Numbered from the stretch's first letter, positions 52,502 to 62,139 are shown. The stretch is DNA of 64,000 bases from Desulfosporosinus orientis DSM 765 (GCF_000235605.1 NC_016584.1:4694001-4758000), one strand, 5' to 3'. Numbers and translations are program-made. Notes: a model not told the origin generated them from the sequence alone.

Positions 52502-54607
52502 ATGTTACTACAAAGGATTTCTCAAAATACACCAAACTTCAAGCTGGATAATAGACTTCTGAATATATGTTTAGTCATGGGTCTCCCTTTATCGATGCTG
52601 TTTGCTTTGGATGCTACCTATCGGGGAAATATATTTGACACACTTCACTGGATAAGGCAATATCCAAAACAATTTGCCCTTAGCTATGTCTTGATGTTCG
52701 GATTTATCAATTTGTTCTATATTCTGCATCGTAAGATTTATACCGGGATAGGGGTATTATTCCTGTCTTTTTTCTCAATAGTCGGTTTCATAAGCCGAGA
52801 AAAGTTAATTCTCAGAGGGGAACCCCTGCTGCCTTGGGATCTCATTCTCAGCAAAGAAGCTATGAGTATCTCTAAAGCCATCGACGGTAATGTTCAATTT
52901 ATGCCTCTTTTGCTCATTGGCATCATAACCCTTATTCTTTTGGGATGTATTTTCTTAATTCCAAAGGAAAATTTCCGCTGGCGGGGAAAGCTTGCCCCCT
53001 CTGTCTTGTCTCTTGTCATACTTCTTTCCTTTTATACAGGGACAATCTCTTTAGAAAAGAGTTTTTCCCTCCAGCAGATTAACTGGAGCCAAAAGTTGAA
53101 CTACGACGAAAACGGCATGCTTCTGGGCTTTATCCTCAATACAACCTATCTGGCCGTTGAACCGCCTAATAATTATCAACAAGATGCTATTCAACAGATC
53201 ATTGACCAGGCTAAACCAAGCTATACCGTTGACCCTAACTTTAAGCCTAACATAATTTTTGTCATGAGTGAGGCTTTTTGGGACCCCACACTGTTAAAAG
53301 AAGTCTCCTTTAGCGAAGATCCCATTCCTTATTTTCACTATCTGCAAAAAACTCAAACCCAAGGAATAATGTTATCTCCGGTTTATGGCGGAGGCACTGC
53401 CAACACAGAATTTGAAGTCTTGACAGGTTTATCAACTCAATTTCTCCCCAGAGGTGTCATTCCTTATGTGGAATATGTGCGAAAACCTATTGAAGCCTTA
53501 CCAACCGCACTAAATCAACAGGGATATGAGACTGCAGCCATCCATACTTATGATAACTGGTTTTATGGGCGAAACAATGTTTATAAATACTTCGACTTCA
53601 ATAAGTTTATTAGCAAAGAGTTTTTTAATAATCCGGAGTATAATGGTCAATATATTCGCGATACTGAGCTATCCAAGCGGATTCTTGATGAAATCCAAAA
53701 AACGGATAAACCTGATTTTATCTATGCCGTTTCTATGCAGGCCCACGGACCTTACTCCTCAGAGGAAACGGAACATCGTATAACAACCAGCGGAAACTTA
53801 ACAAAAGATTCTAAAGCCATCTTAGAGAACTATACAGAAACAATTTCAGATGTTGATCAATCTCTCAAGCTCTTGATTCAAGGATTAGAGCAAATAAATC
53901 AGCCCTCCATTGTTGTGTTCTTTGGGGATCATCTTCCAATGCTTGGAACTAACTATGATGTTTACAAAGAAGCTCATTATTTTCAAGATGAGATCACCTA
54001 TGAGGATTATCTGAATATGCACAGTGTCCCATTTGTGGTTTGGGACAACTTCTCAGATAAAAAAGATAAGCTTCGCCTGTCATCCAACTTTCTTGGTTCC
54101 TATGTTTTGAAACGTGCTGAGAAAGCAGGAACATTAACCACAGACTTTTTAAGCACCCTTTCCGCAAAAGGCTCCAGTGTCATCATTAATAATCATCATA
54201 TGGAGAAGGAGAAAATATCAGAAACGGATATCACTGATTACCAATTGCTTCAATATGACCTTCTTTTTGGTGATGAGTATGCTTATCAGTTTAGACCTGA
54301 CCACAAGCCGCCAATTAACAGTGACTACGTATATGGCGACGGTCCTCCCCTCATCGTTAGTGCAGCTTCTCCCCATACTGGGGTAATTGAACTGGAAGGG
54401 GAAAATTTTACGGAAGAGGATCAAGTCTATGTCAACGGTCAGGTTGTTCAATCTACCTTTGAAAATCCAACTCGTATTTCAATTAGCTTACCTGAAGGTA
54501 TGAAGAAAAGCTCAGAAGACCTTGAAATTAAGTTGAAATTGGCCGATAGTATGGGGCATGTCATTTCTGAATCCAATATTTTCAAGATGGCGTCATTCTC
54601 ACCATAA
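52502..54607 (+). CDS. LTA-synthase-like sulfatase-fold membrane enzyme with C-terminal Ig-like domain
   Basis: The 701-residue protein has about five N-terminal TM helices (23-210) and then an extracellular sulfatase-fold domain. The metal and active-site motifs of LtaS are present: IIFVMSEAFWD (metal Glu), YGGGTANTEFEVLTG (nucleophile Thr near 298), MQAHGPY and VVFFGDHLPMLG (about 470-481). LtaS enzymes polymerise glycerol phosphate from phosphatidylglycerol. A C-terminal segment (about 620-701; HTGVIELEGENFTEEDQVYV) looks like an IPT/TIG Ig-like fold, unusual for LtaS. It lies between two paralogous CoA-transferases but has its own promoter and terminators. The site is AGGGGGAT. Confidence 0.85.
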   Translation: MLLQRISQNTPNFKLDNRLLNICLVMGLPLSMLFALDATYRGNIFDTLHWIRQYPKQFALSYVLMFGFINLFYILHRKIYTGIGVLFLSFFSIVGFISREKLILRGEPLLPWDLILSKEAMSISKAIDGNVQFMPLLLIGIITLILLGCIFLIPKENFRWRGKLAPSVLSLVILLSFYTGTISLEKSFSLQQINWSQKLNYDENGMLLGFILNTTYLAVEPPNNYQQDAIQQIIDQAKPSYTVDPNFKPNIIFVMSEAFWDPTLLKEVSFSEDPIPYFHYLQKTQTQGIMLSPVYGGGTANTEFEVLTGLSTQFLPRGVIPYVEYVRKPIEALPTALNQQGYETAAIHTYDNWFYGRNNVYKYFDFNKFISKEFFNNPEYNGQYIRDTELSKRILDEIQKTDKPDFIYAVSMQAHGPYSSEETEHRITTSGNLTKDSKAILENYTETISDVDQSLKLLIQGLEQINQPSIVVFFGDHLPMLGTNYDVYKEAHYFQDEITYEDYLNMHSVPFVVWDNFSDKKDKLRLSSNFLGSYVLKRAEKAGTLTTDFLSTLSAKGSSVIINNHHMEKEKISETDITDYQLLQYDLLFGDEYAYQFRPDHKPPINSDYVYGDGPPLIVSAASPHTGVIELEGENFTEEDQVYVNGQVVQSTFENPTRISISLPEGMKKSSEDLEIKLKLADSMGHVISESNIFKMASFSP

Positions 54608-54642
54608 ATTGATAGTTCAATTGAATTGCACTATGGTTTCCA

Positions 54643-54682
54643 GAATTCTCTAAGAGGATCATTTCCTCTTAGGGAATTTTTT
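54643..54682 (+). terminator. Terminator after the LTA-synthase-like gene
   Basis: The stem AATTCTCTAAGAGG/CCTCTTAGGGAATT (one mismatch) is followed by a run of seven T. Confidence 0.85.
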
Positions 54683-54810
54683 TACGTGAAAATAATTCTA
54701 TCTGCCAAACCTTTTCAGTAAGTTTAACACTTTTGTTTGATAAGTTGTAATAATATAAAAATATGGACAATTTAGATTATTATTCTTACAATCCTCTCTT
54801 AAATATGATA

Positions 54811-54846
54811 AAATTTACCTGAATGAACTCTCATTCAGGTAAATTT
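54811..54846. promoter_or_regulatory. 16-bp inverted repeat, FadR-like operator upstream of CoA-transferase copy 2
   Basis: AAATTTACCTGAATGA and its exact complement are separated by ACTC. The core TGAATGA-N4-TCATTCA matches the known Bacillus FadR (TetR family, acyl-CoA responsive) operator arms, except for the central bases. It overlaps the downstream end of a probable promoter (TTACAA at 54786, TAAAAT at 54809, 17 bp apart). It lies in a 383-bp gene-free stretch that also holds the previous terminator; I see nothing else there. Confidence 0.6.
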
Positions 54847-55008
54847 ATATTAGTCGTTAGTTACTGATGAGCCCTTAAACGTCAAAAACTATTGCATCTT
54901 AATTTTAGATTGGGGGGTAGCATAGAAAAGGTTCATCGGTAGAGTAACAGTCAGTCTGGAGATGCTCTCATTTTTCTGGAATTTGTTGAAATGGCAGGTG
55001 ACTATTCA

Positions 55009-57231
55009 ATGAAAGAAAACTCGGGAATGATCTATGACGATGTAGCGAAATGCGTCGATGAAGTTATTCATTATATTGGCAAAGATATAACCTTTGCCAT
55101 GACTCTTGCTCTAGGCAAGCCCGTTCAGTTTATTAATGAGCTTTACAGACGAGCCAAAAAGGACCCGGAAATGAAACTCAAAATTATTACAGCTCTTTCA
55201 CTGGAAATACCTAAGGCTGGTTCTGAACTTGAAAAACGGCTGATGCAGCCTATCCTGGACAGAGTTTTTACCGGGGTTCCTGAATTTGACTACATGTATG
55301 ATTTCAGAGCAGGAACCCTCCCTAAAAATGTAGAACTTTATGAATTCTATTCTAAAGCTGGAAGCATGTTAAATAATCCAATGGCCCAACAACTTCACTT
55401 ATCCTCTCACTATACTCATGTTGTACGTGATGCTATAGCTTTAGGCACGAATGTGTTTGGTGAGCTCATTGGTTATAAGGAGATTAAGGGAAAAACCCTC
55501 TATTCCATGGCATGTAACACGGACATATCTCTCGAAGCCGTACGCAAAATGAAAGAAATGCGAGCTAGCGGGCGCAAAATAGCCATCATCGGAGAAGCCA
55601 ATAAAAATATGCCTTTCATGTATGGAGATGCCGTAGTCGAAGCAGAAACCTATGACATGATTCTCAAAGGCCCCCAATACGATTATGAACTTTTCTGCCC
55701 TCCTAAAGATTCTGTAGCTCTTACGGATCATATGATTGGAATTAATGTCAGCCCCTTAATTAAAGATGGCGGCACAATTCAAGTGGGAATTGGCGCCCTG
55801 GGTGACGCAATCGTTTCAGGGCTTATTTTGCGCAACGAACATAACGCTTTATATCAGGAAATACTGAATAAAGCTGGAATAAATAAGCGATATAAGGACC
55901 TGATCAGCCGTTGGGGGGATACAGGCACCTTCAAAAAAGGGCTTTATGGCTCCTCCGAAATGTTTGTCGATGCTTTTATGCAAATGTATAAAAATAAAAT
56001 ACTGAAGAGAAAAGTCTTCGACAGTATCCCTTTGATGAAACTCATTAATGCCGGAAAGCTCGACCCCACTAACATACCTGATGACATTATTGATAAGTTG
56101 CTTGAACTAAAAGCAGTGCATAAAAAACTAAAGAAAAAAGATTTTGATTTCCTTACTGAATTCGGAATTTTGAAAAATGGCTTGTCCTATGAGAATTATT
56201 GGATTCTCGATGGAAAGACTCGCTATTCGGCGGATCTCAATGACGAGAAAAACAGGCTGGAAATTCGAAAGCTTCTGGGCAAAAAACTTCTTCAGGGTAC
56301 CGTAATTTTAGGGGCTTTCTTTTTAGGCCCTAAAGCATTCTATCATGCCCTCAACAATATGAGTGATGAAGAACGGCAATTATTTGCAATGTCCTCTGTC
56401 GAGAAAGTAAATCAGCTTTATGGCGAGGAAGAACTGCGAACACTTCAGAGAAAAGATGCCCGTTTTATCAATACCGGTATGGTTGCCAGTGTTTATGGGG
56501 CAATTGCTTCTGATCAGTTAGAAAGCGGTCAGGTGGTCAGCGGCATCGGCGGACAGTATAATTTTGTGGCTATGGGACATGTCCTTCCTGATTCCAGAGT
56601 TATTATTATGATTAAGAGTACAAGAGGTTCCGGTAAAAGCGTAAAGTCCAATATTGTCTTTAATTATGGCCATTGCTCAATACCTAAACATATGAAGGAT
56701 ATCGTTGTTACTGAGTATGGGATTGCCGATATTCGCAGCAAACCTGAAAAGCAGGTGATTGCCGAAATGATTAACATCGCTGACTCTAGGTTTCAGCCCC
56801 AGTTAGTTGAACAAGCAAAAAAGGCCGGTAAATTACCCATTGATTATGAAATTCCCGAAGAATATCGTAACAATACTCCCCAAAAAATTCGCGATCTTCT
56901 TAAACCGTATCAATCTCAAGGATTATTTCCTCAATTTCCTTTTGGCACTGATTTATCCGACATTGAAGCAACCCTTGCCGGAGCTCTTAAGGGTTTAAAA
57001 GGGATAGCCAAGGGAAGCCGGCTTAAAATGACGAGAGGAATGATTTTGGAGTTGTTTAGGCCAATCCCTGAATCCGCTCAATTGTACTTAGAGCGAATGA
57101 AACTGCTCAACCCCTCGACGATGAACGAGAAGTTCATGAGGAAGACCGTTGTATTTGCCTTAAGAAATGCTAATCTGCTTCACCCTTCCCTTCAGCCCCC
57201 CCTTCAAATCTCAAATCAAATGAGAGGCTGA
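55009..57231 (+). CDS. Enlarged acetyl-CoA hydrolase/CoA-transferase family protein (copy 2)
   Basis: About 740 residues, a clear full-length paralogue of the protein at 50049-52283. It shares the same insertions and motifs: TIQVGIGALGDAI, GLYGSSEMFVDAFMQMY with the probable catalytic Glu near 316, GAFFLGPKAFYHAL, VVSGIGGQYNFVAMGH and VTEYGIADIRSKPEKQ. The start chosen is ATG 55009, 7 nt after a perfect AGGTGA; an in-frame ATG six codons before has no site, and the nucleotides of this start region are nearly the same in both copies. A FadR-like palindrome upstream suggests control by fatty acyl-CoA, so it may activate or exchange CoA on fatty acids. Confidence 0.8.
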   Translation: MKENSGMIYDDVAKCVDEVIHYIGKDITFAMTLALGKPVQFINELYRRAKKDPEMKLKIITALSLEIPKAGSELEKRLMQPILDRVFTGVPEFDYMYDFRAGTLPKNVELYEFYSKAGSMLNNPMAQQLHLSSHYTHVVRDAIALGTNVFGELIGYKEIKGKTLYSMACNTDISLEAVRKMKEMRASGRKIAIIGEANKNMPFMYGDAVVEAETYDMILKGPQYDYELFCPPKDSVALTDHMIGINVSPLIKDGGTIQVGIGALGDAIVSGLILRNEHNALYQEILNKAGINKRYKDLISRWGDTGTFKKGLYGSSEMFVDAFMQMYKNKILKRKVFDSIPLMKLINAGKLDPTNIPDDIIDKLLELKAVHKKLKKKDFDFLTEFGILKNGLSYENYWILDGKTRYSADLNDEKNRLEIRKLLGKKLLQGTVILGAFFLGPKAFYHALNNMSDEERQLFAMSSVEKVNQLYGEEELRTLQRKDARFINTGMVASVYGAIASDQLESGQVVSGIGGQYNFVAMGHVLPDSRVIIMIKSTRGSGKSVKSNIVFNYGHCSIPKHMKDIVVTEYGIADIRSKPEKQVIAEMINIADSRFQPQLVEQAKKAGKLPIDYEIPEEYRNNTPQKIRDLLKPYQSQGLFPQFPFGTDLSDIEATLAGALKGLKGIAKGSRLKMTRGMILELFRPIPESAQLYLERMKLLNPSTMNEKFMRKTVVFALRNANLLHPSLQPPLQISNQMRG

Positions 57232-57250
57232 TTATTTATCCCAAAGAGAA

Positions 57251-57301
57251 ACACATCTATGGTTTTTAGCAGTTGCTGCTAAAACTATAGATGTGTTTTT
57301 A
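57251..57301 (+). terminator. Terminator after CoA-transferase copy 2
   Basis: A stem of about 22 bp (ACACATCTAT..GTTTTTAGCAG with its near-complement) has a 3-nt loop and is followed by TTTTTA. It is convergent with the ABC transporter operon. Confidence 0.85.
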
Positions 57302-57339
57302 TGAATAATTACTTTTTGCCTAATTCTTATTGTAAATAA

Positions 57340-58272
57340 CTACCTCTCTTCCCGATCATAGGCCAGCCCTAAAGCTCCAGGCGCTGTCAGACGCCCTTTC
57401 TGGCGAGCTACGACAAAGACAAGAATGATAACGGTAAACAAGTACGGCAGCATTTTTAGGAAAAAAGGAGACATTTGTATCCCTAAAACCTGAAGGCGAA
57501 ATCCAAGGGCATCAATTCCTCCAAACAGATAGGCACCCAACAATGCTCTCCAGGGATTCCATAAAGCAAAGATGACCAAAGCTACTGCGATCCATCCTCG
57601 GCCTGCTGTCATATTTTCTAACCAGCTGGGAGCATAGGCTAAAGACAAATAAGCTCCTCCTATCCCGCCTAATGCACCGCCGGTAATGACATATATATAT
57701 CTTAAAGCAAAGACATTTAGGCCAAGAGCATCCATAGCTGCCGGATTTTCTCCCAATGCTCTAAGATTCAGACCCGGTCTGGTATGGAACATAAAATACC
57801 ATATTAGAATAACCAAAGCATAGCTAATATACACTAAAGCGTCATGCTGAAAAAAAACCGGACCAATAAAGGGTATGTCAGCCAAAGGGCCCAGTGGGAC
57901 CACATCAAAAGGTTTGGGAACAGGAATTCCTATATAAGCCTTGCCAAGGTAGCCGCTAAACCCTGTCCCAAAAATGGTAAGAGCCAAACCGCTAACCACT
58001 TGGTTTGCTCTTAAAGTAATGGTTAAGAAGGCATGAATGACGGCAATCGCACCTCCGGCCGCCATAGAGACCAATAAGCCAATCCAAGGATTACTTGTGC
58101 TCACTGCTGCCATAAAACCTGTTACAGCACCTACGAGCATAATGCCTTCAACACCTAAGTTGATGATTCCGGCCCGTTCTGTAATAACTTCCCCAAGGGC
58201 AGCGTAGAGAATGGGAGTTCCTGCAATCACTGAAGCCGCCAATAAAGGGATCAGGAAATCTTGGATACTCAC
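57340..58272 (-). CDS. BMP-type ABC transporter permease (NupQ-like)
   Basis: The 310-residue permease of the BPD_transp_2 (ribose/nucleoside) family has about nine TM helices. Conserved segments are ALGEVITERAGIINLGVEG (about 25-43), GLALTIFGTGFSGYLG and GENPAAMDALGLNVF. It overlaps the upstream permease by 4 bp, and both follow the ATPase gene. In Bacillus the equivalent NupQ belongs to a guanosine importer. Together with the partner permease it forms the membrane channel. Confidence 0.9.
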   Translation of the reverse strand: MSIQDFLIPLLAASVIAGTPILYAALGEVITERAGIINLGVEGIMLVGAVTGFMAAVSTSNPWIGLLVSMAAGGAIAVIHAFLTITLRANQVVSGLALTIFGTGFSGYLGKAYIGIPVPKPFDVVPLGPLADIPFIGPVFFQHDALVYISYALVILIWYFMFHTRPGLNLRALGENPAAMDALGLNVFALRYIYVITGGALGGIGGAYLSLAYAPSWLENMTAGRGWIAVALVIFALWNPWRALLGAYLFGGIDALGFRLQVLGIQMSPFFLKMLPYLFTVIILVFVVARQKGRLTAPGALGLAYDREER

Positions 58273-59354
58273 TTGTTTAATTCCTCTCCTTTCTGGCTCA
58301 TCAGCTTAAATCGATAATTCGTAAAGATTTCGCCTCCTAAGACGAAGAAAAGAATTGCTCCCTGCAGCATAGTGGCAACTGCAGCGGGTACCCCCTCTAC
58401 CTGTACGGCATATCCTCCCACTTGCAATGCCCCAAACAAAAATGAGACGATCAGGATTGCCAATGGATTGAGTTTACTCAGCCAAGCAATAATAATTCCT
58501 GTATAGCCATACCCCGGGCTAATGCCATGCTGCAGCTTGCCAATAATGCCGCTGACTTCAGTCATTCCGGCCAATCCAGAAATTGCGCCGCTTAGAAACA
58601 TTACCATGAGAATATTGCGTTTTATATTCATGCCCGCATAACGTGCAGCTTTTTCACTAGAGCCAATCACATTGATGCTGTAACCCCAACGAGAATAGTT
58701 GAAGACAATCGTTAAGATGACAGCAAGAGCCAAGGCAAAAAATAAACCCGCATGAATACGAGAATTACCCAATCCCGGCAGCCTTGCTGCCTCAGCAAAG
58801 GTAGCTGTTATTGGAAAATTGGAACCCTCCGGATCTTTCCATGGCCCATAGACTAAGTAGTCCACCCAAAGAATTGCCACATAATTAAGCATTAAGGTTG
58901 TAATAATCTCATTTACTTTCCAAATCGCTCTTGGAACTGCAGTCAGGAAAGCCCAAAGTCCTCCGGCGATCATGCCCAGGACCATCATTCCCGGCAGCAT
59001 AATGTAAACAGGCAGTGAGGGATAGGTTAGGGGCAGCCAAGCTGCAGCCATAGCTCCCATGTAAAACTGACCTTCAGCACCTATGTTCCATAGTTTCATC
59101 TTAAAGGCCAAGGAAATACCTAAAGAAGTTAACATCAAGGGAATAGCTTTCACCATGGTCTCTGTAAGTCCGTATTTGGAGCCTAAGCTGTCTGAAAACA
59201 TTAATGAATACACAACCAGAGGGTTTTCCCCGGTCAAGGTCAAGAAAAGAGCCCCTAACAGCAAGGCTAACAGTACGGATATTAAAGGTATGATTAAAAC
59301 CATTACCGGCGAGGGCGTCAGGCGTTTTTCCAGCTTAATTCTGAGCCGGTTCAT
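58269..59354 (-). CDS. BMP-type ABC transporter permease (NupP-like)
   Basis: The 361-residue membrane permease has about ten helices and family segments TETMVKAIPLMLTSLGISLA, KMKLWNIGAEGQFYMGAMAA and VIGSSEKAARYAGMNIKRN. It pairs with the shorter permease downstream (4-bp overlap) and overlaps the ATPase gene upstream by 20 bp. The coupled genes give a complete CUT2/BMP-type importer for nucleosides or a similar ligand. Confidence 0.9.
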   Translation of the reverse strand: MNRLRIKLEKRLTPSPVMVLIIPLISVLLALLLGALFLTLTGENPLVVYSLMFSDSLGSKYGLTETMVKAIPLMLTSLGISLAFKMKLWNIGAEGQFYMGAMAAAWLPLTYPSLPVYIMLPGMMVLGMIAGGLWAFLTAVPRAIWKVNEIITTLMLNYVAILWVDYLVYGPWKDPEGSNFPITATFAEAARLPGLGNSRIHAGLFFALALAVILTIVFNYSRWGYSINVIGSSEKAARYAGMNIKRNILMVMFLSGAISGLAGMTEVSGIIGKLQHGISPGYGYTGIIIAWLSKLNPLAILIVSFLFGALQVGGYAVQVEGVPAAVATMLQGAILFFVLGGEIFTNYRFKLMSQKGEELNK

Positions 59355-60897
59355 TGGCGTTCATCCTTTCTCTGTCCGAACTGGAACCTGTCATTAGGAA
59401 TCCCACTTCTTCTAAGTCAGCTTCTTCCACAGGAAAGTCCCCAGTTAGACGGCCGTCAAAGACAACCCCTACACGGTCAGCTAATTTAAATATTTCATCA
59501 AGGTCTTCTGAAATCAGCAAGATTGCAGTTTTATGAATCTTCAATTCCAAAAGTAATTTATGAACAGCCTCAGTCGCTCCGATATCTAAGCCTCGGGCCG
59601 GATAAATAACCACCATTAATTTAGGGGAGCTAGAAATTTCACGAGCTAATAACAGTTTTTGCAGATTGCCTCCAGACAGCACTTTAACAGGCTGCCGTAA
59701 GCTCGATATCTTAACTTGGTATTGTTTAACCAAATTCTCAGCATTACTTAGCACCGCCTGGGATTTCAAGAGCCAACGTCCCGAGAACTCAGGCTGATAG
59801 TAGTTTTTTAAGATAAGGTTTTCTAAAGCATTCAGGTCTGGTACCAGCCCCATACCTAATCGGTCTTCAGGCACATAAGCAACCCCTAGGTCAATGATGG
59901 TTCGGGGGGAGAGATTGCTTATATTCCTGCTGTTTAAACGAACCTGCCCACTCTCAACTCGGCGTAAACCGGCAATAACTTCCGCCATTTCCCGTTGTCC
60001 GTTGCCAGACACACCTGCCAAGCCAAAGATTTCTCCTTCCCGCACACATAGAGTCATTTCACGCAGGCAGGGAAGACCCATGTCATTAAAGGCATTTACC
60101 TTATCTAGTTCCAGTACGACCTCCCCTACAGGAGAATTGTCTCGATCATACTTCGAAGCCACCGCTCTGCCAACCATTAAGCGGACCATTTCTTTGGCAT
60201 TAATCTGGCCACGTTCCAGTACCCCAGCTAACTTTCCCTGTCGTAACACGGTAACTCGATCTGCAACCGCCTCAACCTCATTTAACTTATGAGTGATAAG
60301 AACTACCGCACATCCTGCAGCTGCCATTCGACGCAGATTTTCGAACAACTCCCCTGCTTCCTGCGGAGTCAATACAGCAGTGGGTTCGTCCAATATCAAT
60401 ACCTTGGAGCCGCGATAAAGCATGCGTACAATCTCAACTCTCTGCTTTTCTCCCACAGAAAGCTGCCATACTTTAGCATTTAAGTTAATGTCAAGACCAT
60501 ATTTTTTGCCAAGTTCATTAATTCTTGCTTTAAGTTCTTTATTAGCAAGAAAAAATGTGTTACCTTTTTCCCCTAAAGTAATATTTTCAGCAACTGTAAA
60601 GGGTTCAACTAATTTAAAATGCTGATGAACCATTCCTATACCGCAAGCAATAGCATCTCTGGGGGAACGGAATTTTTGCTCGACTCCGTCCATCAGAATC
60701 CGGCCGCCATCCGGCTTATAGAGACCAGCCAGTACAGACATTAAAGTGCTTTTTCCCGATCCATTCTCCCCTAAGATTGCATGGATTTCACCAGGATTTA
60801 TGTCAAGGTCCACATGATCATTAGCCAGCACGCCGGGGAATTTTTTCACAATTCCCTTTAACTGGATTAGGGATTGGCTCATTTCAGTCCCCCTCAA
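59335..60897 (-). CDS. BMP-type ABC transporter ATPase with two nucleotide-binding domains (NupO-like)
   Basis: The 520-residue protein has two ABC domains. The first is complete: GENGSGKSTLM, LSVGEKQRVEI, VLILDEPTAVLTPQE. The second has a degenerate Walker A (GVSGNGQREMAE) and an altered Walker B region (LMVVIYPARGLDIGA), as is usual for the RbsA/NupO group. It energises uptake through the two permeases downstream. It begins 116 bp after the binding-protein gene, across a strong stem-loop. Confidence 0.92.
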   Translation of the reverse strand: MRGTEMSQSLIQLKGIVKKFPGVLANDHVDLDINPGEIHAILGENGSGKSTLMSVLAGLYKPDGGRILMDGVEQKFRSPRDAIACGIGMVHQHFKLVEPFTVAENITLGEKGNTFFLANKELKARINELGKKYGLDINLNAKVWQLSVGEKQRVEIVRMLYRGSKVLILDEPTAVLTPQEAGELFENLRRMAAAGCAVVLITHKLNEVEAVADRVTVLRQGKLAGVLERGQINAKEMVRLMVGRAVASKYDRDNSPVGEVVLELDKVNAFNDMGLPCLREMTLCVREGEIFGLAGVSGNGQREMAEVIAGLRRVESGQVRLNSRNISNLSPRTIIDLGVAYVPEDRLGMGLVPDLNALENLILKNYYQPEFSGRWLLKSQAVLSNAENLVKQYQVKISSLRQPVKVLSGGNLQKLLLAREISSSPKLMVVIYPARGLDIGATEAVHKLLLELKIHKTAILLISEDLDEIFKLADRVGVVFDGRLTGDFPVEEADLEEVGFLMTGSSSDRERMNANEPAQN

Positions 60898-60945
60898 TTC
60901 AACTAAACAATTTCCGGCAAAATATTATGAAAACAGCAATAGTCG

Positions 60946-60983
60946 GAGAATATGCTCTAAGGTCACCCTTAGAGCATATTCTC
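60946..60983 (-). other. Intercistronic stem-loop between binding protein and ATPase genes
   Basis: A 17-bp perfect stem (GAGAATATGCTCTAAGG with its complement) and a 4-nt loop lie between genes of one operon. No T-tract follows on the minus strand. By analogy with other binding-protein operons it may protect the upstream mRNA end and allow more binding protein than permease; this is inference. Confidence 0.65.
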
Positions 60984-61013
60984 AGTATAGACGCACATTT
61001 TGTCAACCGAATT

Positions 61014-62132
61014 TTATTTGGGGATGGTTCCGTCTACCCCTTCAACAAACCAGTCAAGTGAAAGCATATCTTGATCGGACATAACTTGACCTTCAGGAAC
61101 TTTTACAGCTCCGGTCTGATCTTTAATAGGTCCGGTAAAGACATCCCATTTGTTGCTGACAATTTTTGCTTTAGCATCAGCTACGAGCTGCTTGGTTTCA
61201 TCGGAGACCATAGGGCCGTAAGGAGCAATATCAACAATACCATCGCTCATAGGACCCCAGTATTGATCACTTTTCCAGGTCTTATCCATAACAGATTTTA
61301 CAACTTTCTCGTAGTAAGGACCCCAGTTCCAAACTGCAGAGGTCAATACTGCTTTAGGTGCCATTTTGGACATATCCATATTATAGCCGATACCATATTT
61401 GCCGGCTTCTTCAGCAGCCTGCATAGGTCCAGGTGTGTCTTGGTGCTGTGCAATAACGTCTGCACCCGCTGTCAGCAGGCTCTTAGCAGCATCTTTTTCC
61501 ATGGCAGGATCATACCAAGTATTAGTCCAAACTACTTTTACTTTTGCATCGGGATTGACAGAACGAACCCCGAGGGTAAAGGCATCAATACCGCGGATAA
61601 CTTCAGGAATCGGCATAGCTGCAACGTAACCAATCAGGTTGCTTTTAGTTGTTTTGCCTGCCACGATCCCTGTCAGATAGCGGGCTTGATACATGCGGCC
61701 AAAATATGTTCCGACATTATCCGCTGTTTTATAACCTGAGTTATGCATAAAGGTTACATCAGGATAGTTTTTGGCAACATTGATGGTTGGATCCATGTAG
61801 CCAAAACTGGTTGTGAAGATAATTTTATTGCCTTTTTCAGCAAGCTGAGTAATAACACGCTCGGAATCTGCTCCTTCGGGAACGGATTCCATTATCGTTG
61901 ACTCAACTTCAGGAATTTTTTCTTCTAAGTATTTACGGCCTTGGTCGTGAGCAAAGCTCCAGCCAGCATCACCGACAGGTCCCACGTAAACAAATGCGAC
62001 TTTAATTTTTTCTTTGGCTGCATCACCAGCAGGAGCTGCAGTATCTGCAGACTTTGTACCACAGCCAGAAATAACTAACAGCAATGATACAAGCAAAGTG
62101 ATAAAAGCTGCACTTTTTCTTTTTAAGTTCAT
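61014..62132 (-). CDS. BMP family substrate-binding lipoprotein (nucleoside type)
   Basis: The 372-residue lipoprotein has a lipobox (VISGCGT, Cys near 24) and the BMP/Med pattern: VAFVYVGPVGDAGWSFAHDQ, ESVPEGADSERVITQLAEKG, FMHNSGYKTADNVGTYFGRM and DVIAQHQDTPGPMQAAEEAG. BMP proteins bind purine nucleosides (PnrA, NupN) or in some cases riboflavin. The transporter genes follow on the same strand. The start ATG 62132 has GGGAGG 11 nt before. The 5' leader is structured (see the entry at 62140-62276). Confidence 0.92.
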   Translation of the reverse strand: MNLKRKSAAFITLLVSLLLVISGCGTKSADTAAPAGDAAKEKIKVAFVYVGPVGDAGWSFAHDQGRKYLEEKIPEVESTIMESVPEGADSERVITQLAEKGNKIIFTTSFGYMDPTINVAKNYPDVTFMHNSGYKTADNVGTYFGRMYQARYLTGIVAGKTTKSNLIGYVAAMPIPEVIRGIDAFTLGVRSVNPDAKVKVVWTNTWYDPAMEKDAAKSLLTAGADVIAQHQDTPGPMQAAEEAGKYGIGYNMDMSKMAPKAVLTSAVWNWGPYYEKVVKSVMDKTWKSDQYWGPMSDGIVDIAPYGPMVSDETKQLVADAKAKIVSNKWDVFTGPIKDQTGAVKVPEGQVMSDQDMLSLDWFVEGVDGTIPK

Positions 62133-62139
62133 CTCAATA

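Noticed and set aside
61071-61739. Long plus-strand open frame (222 codons) opposite the BMP lipoprotein gene
   Set aside because: It is antisense to a well-supported gene, has no ribosome binding site, and its protein is unlike any family; a codon-bias shadow.
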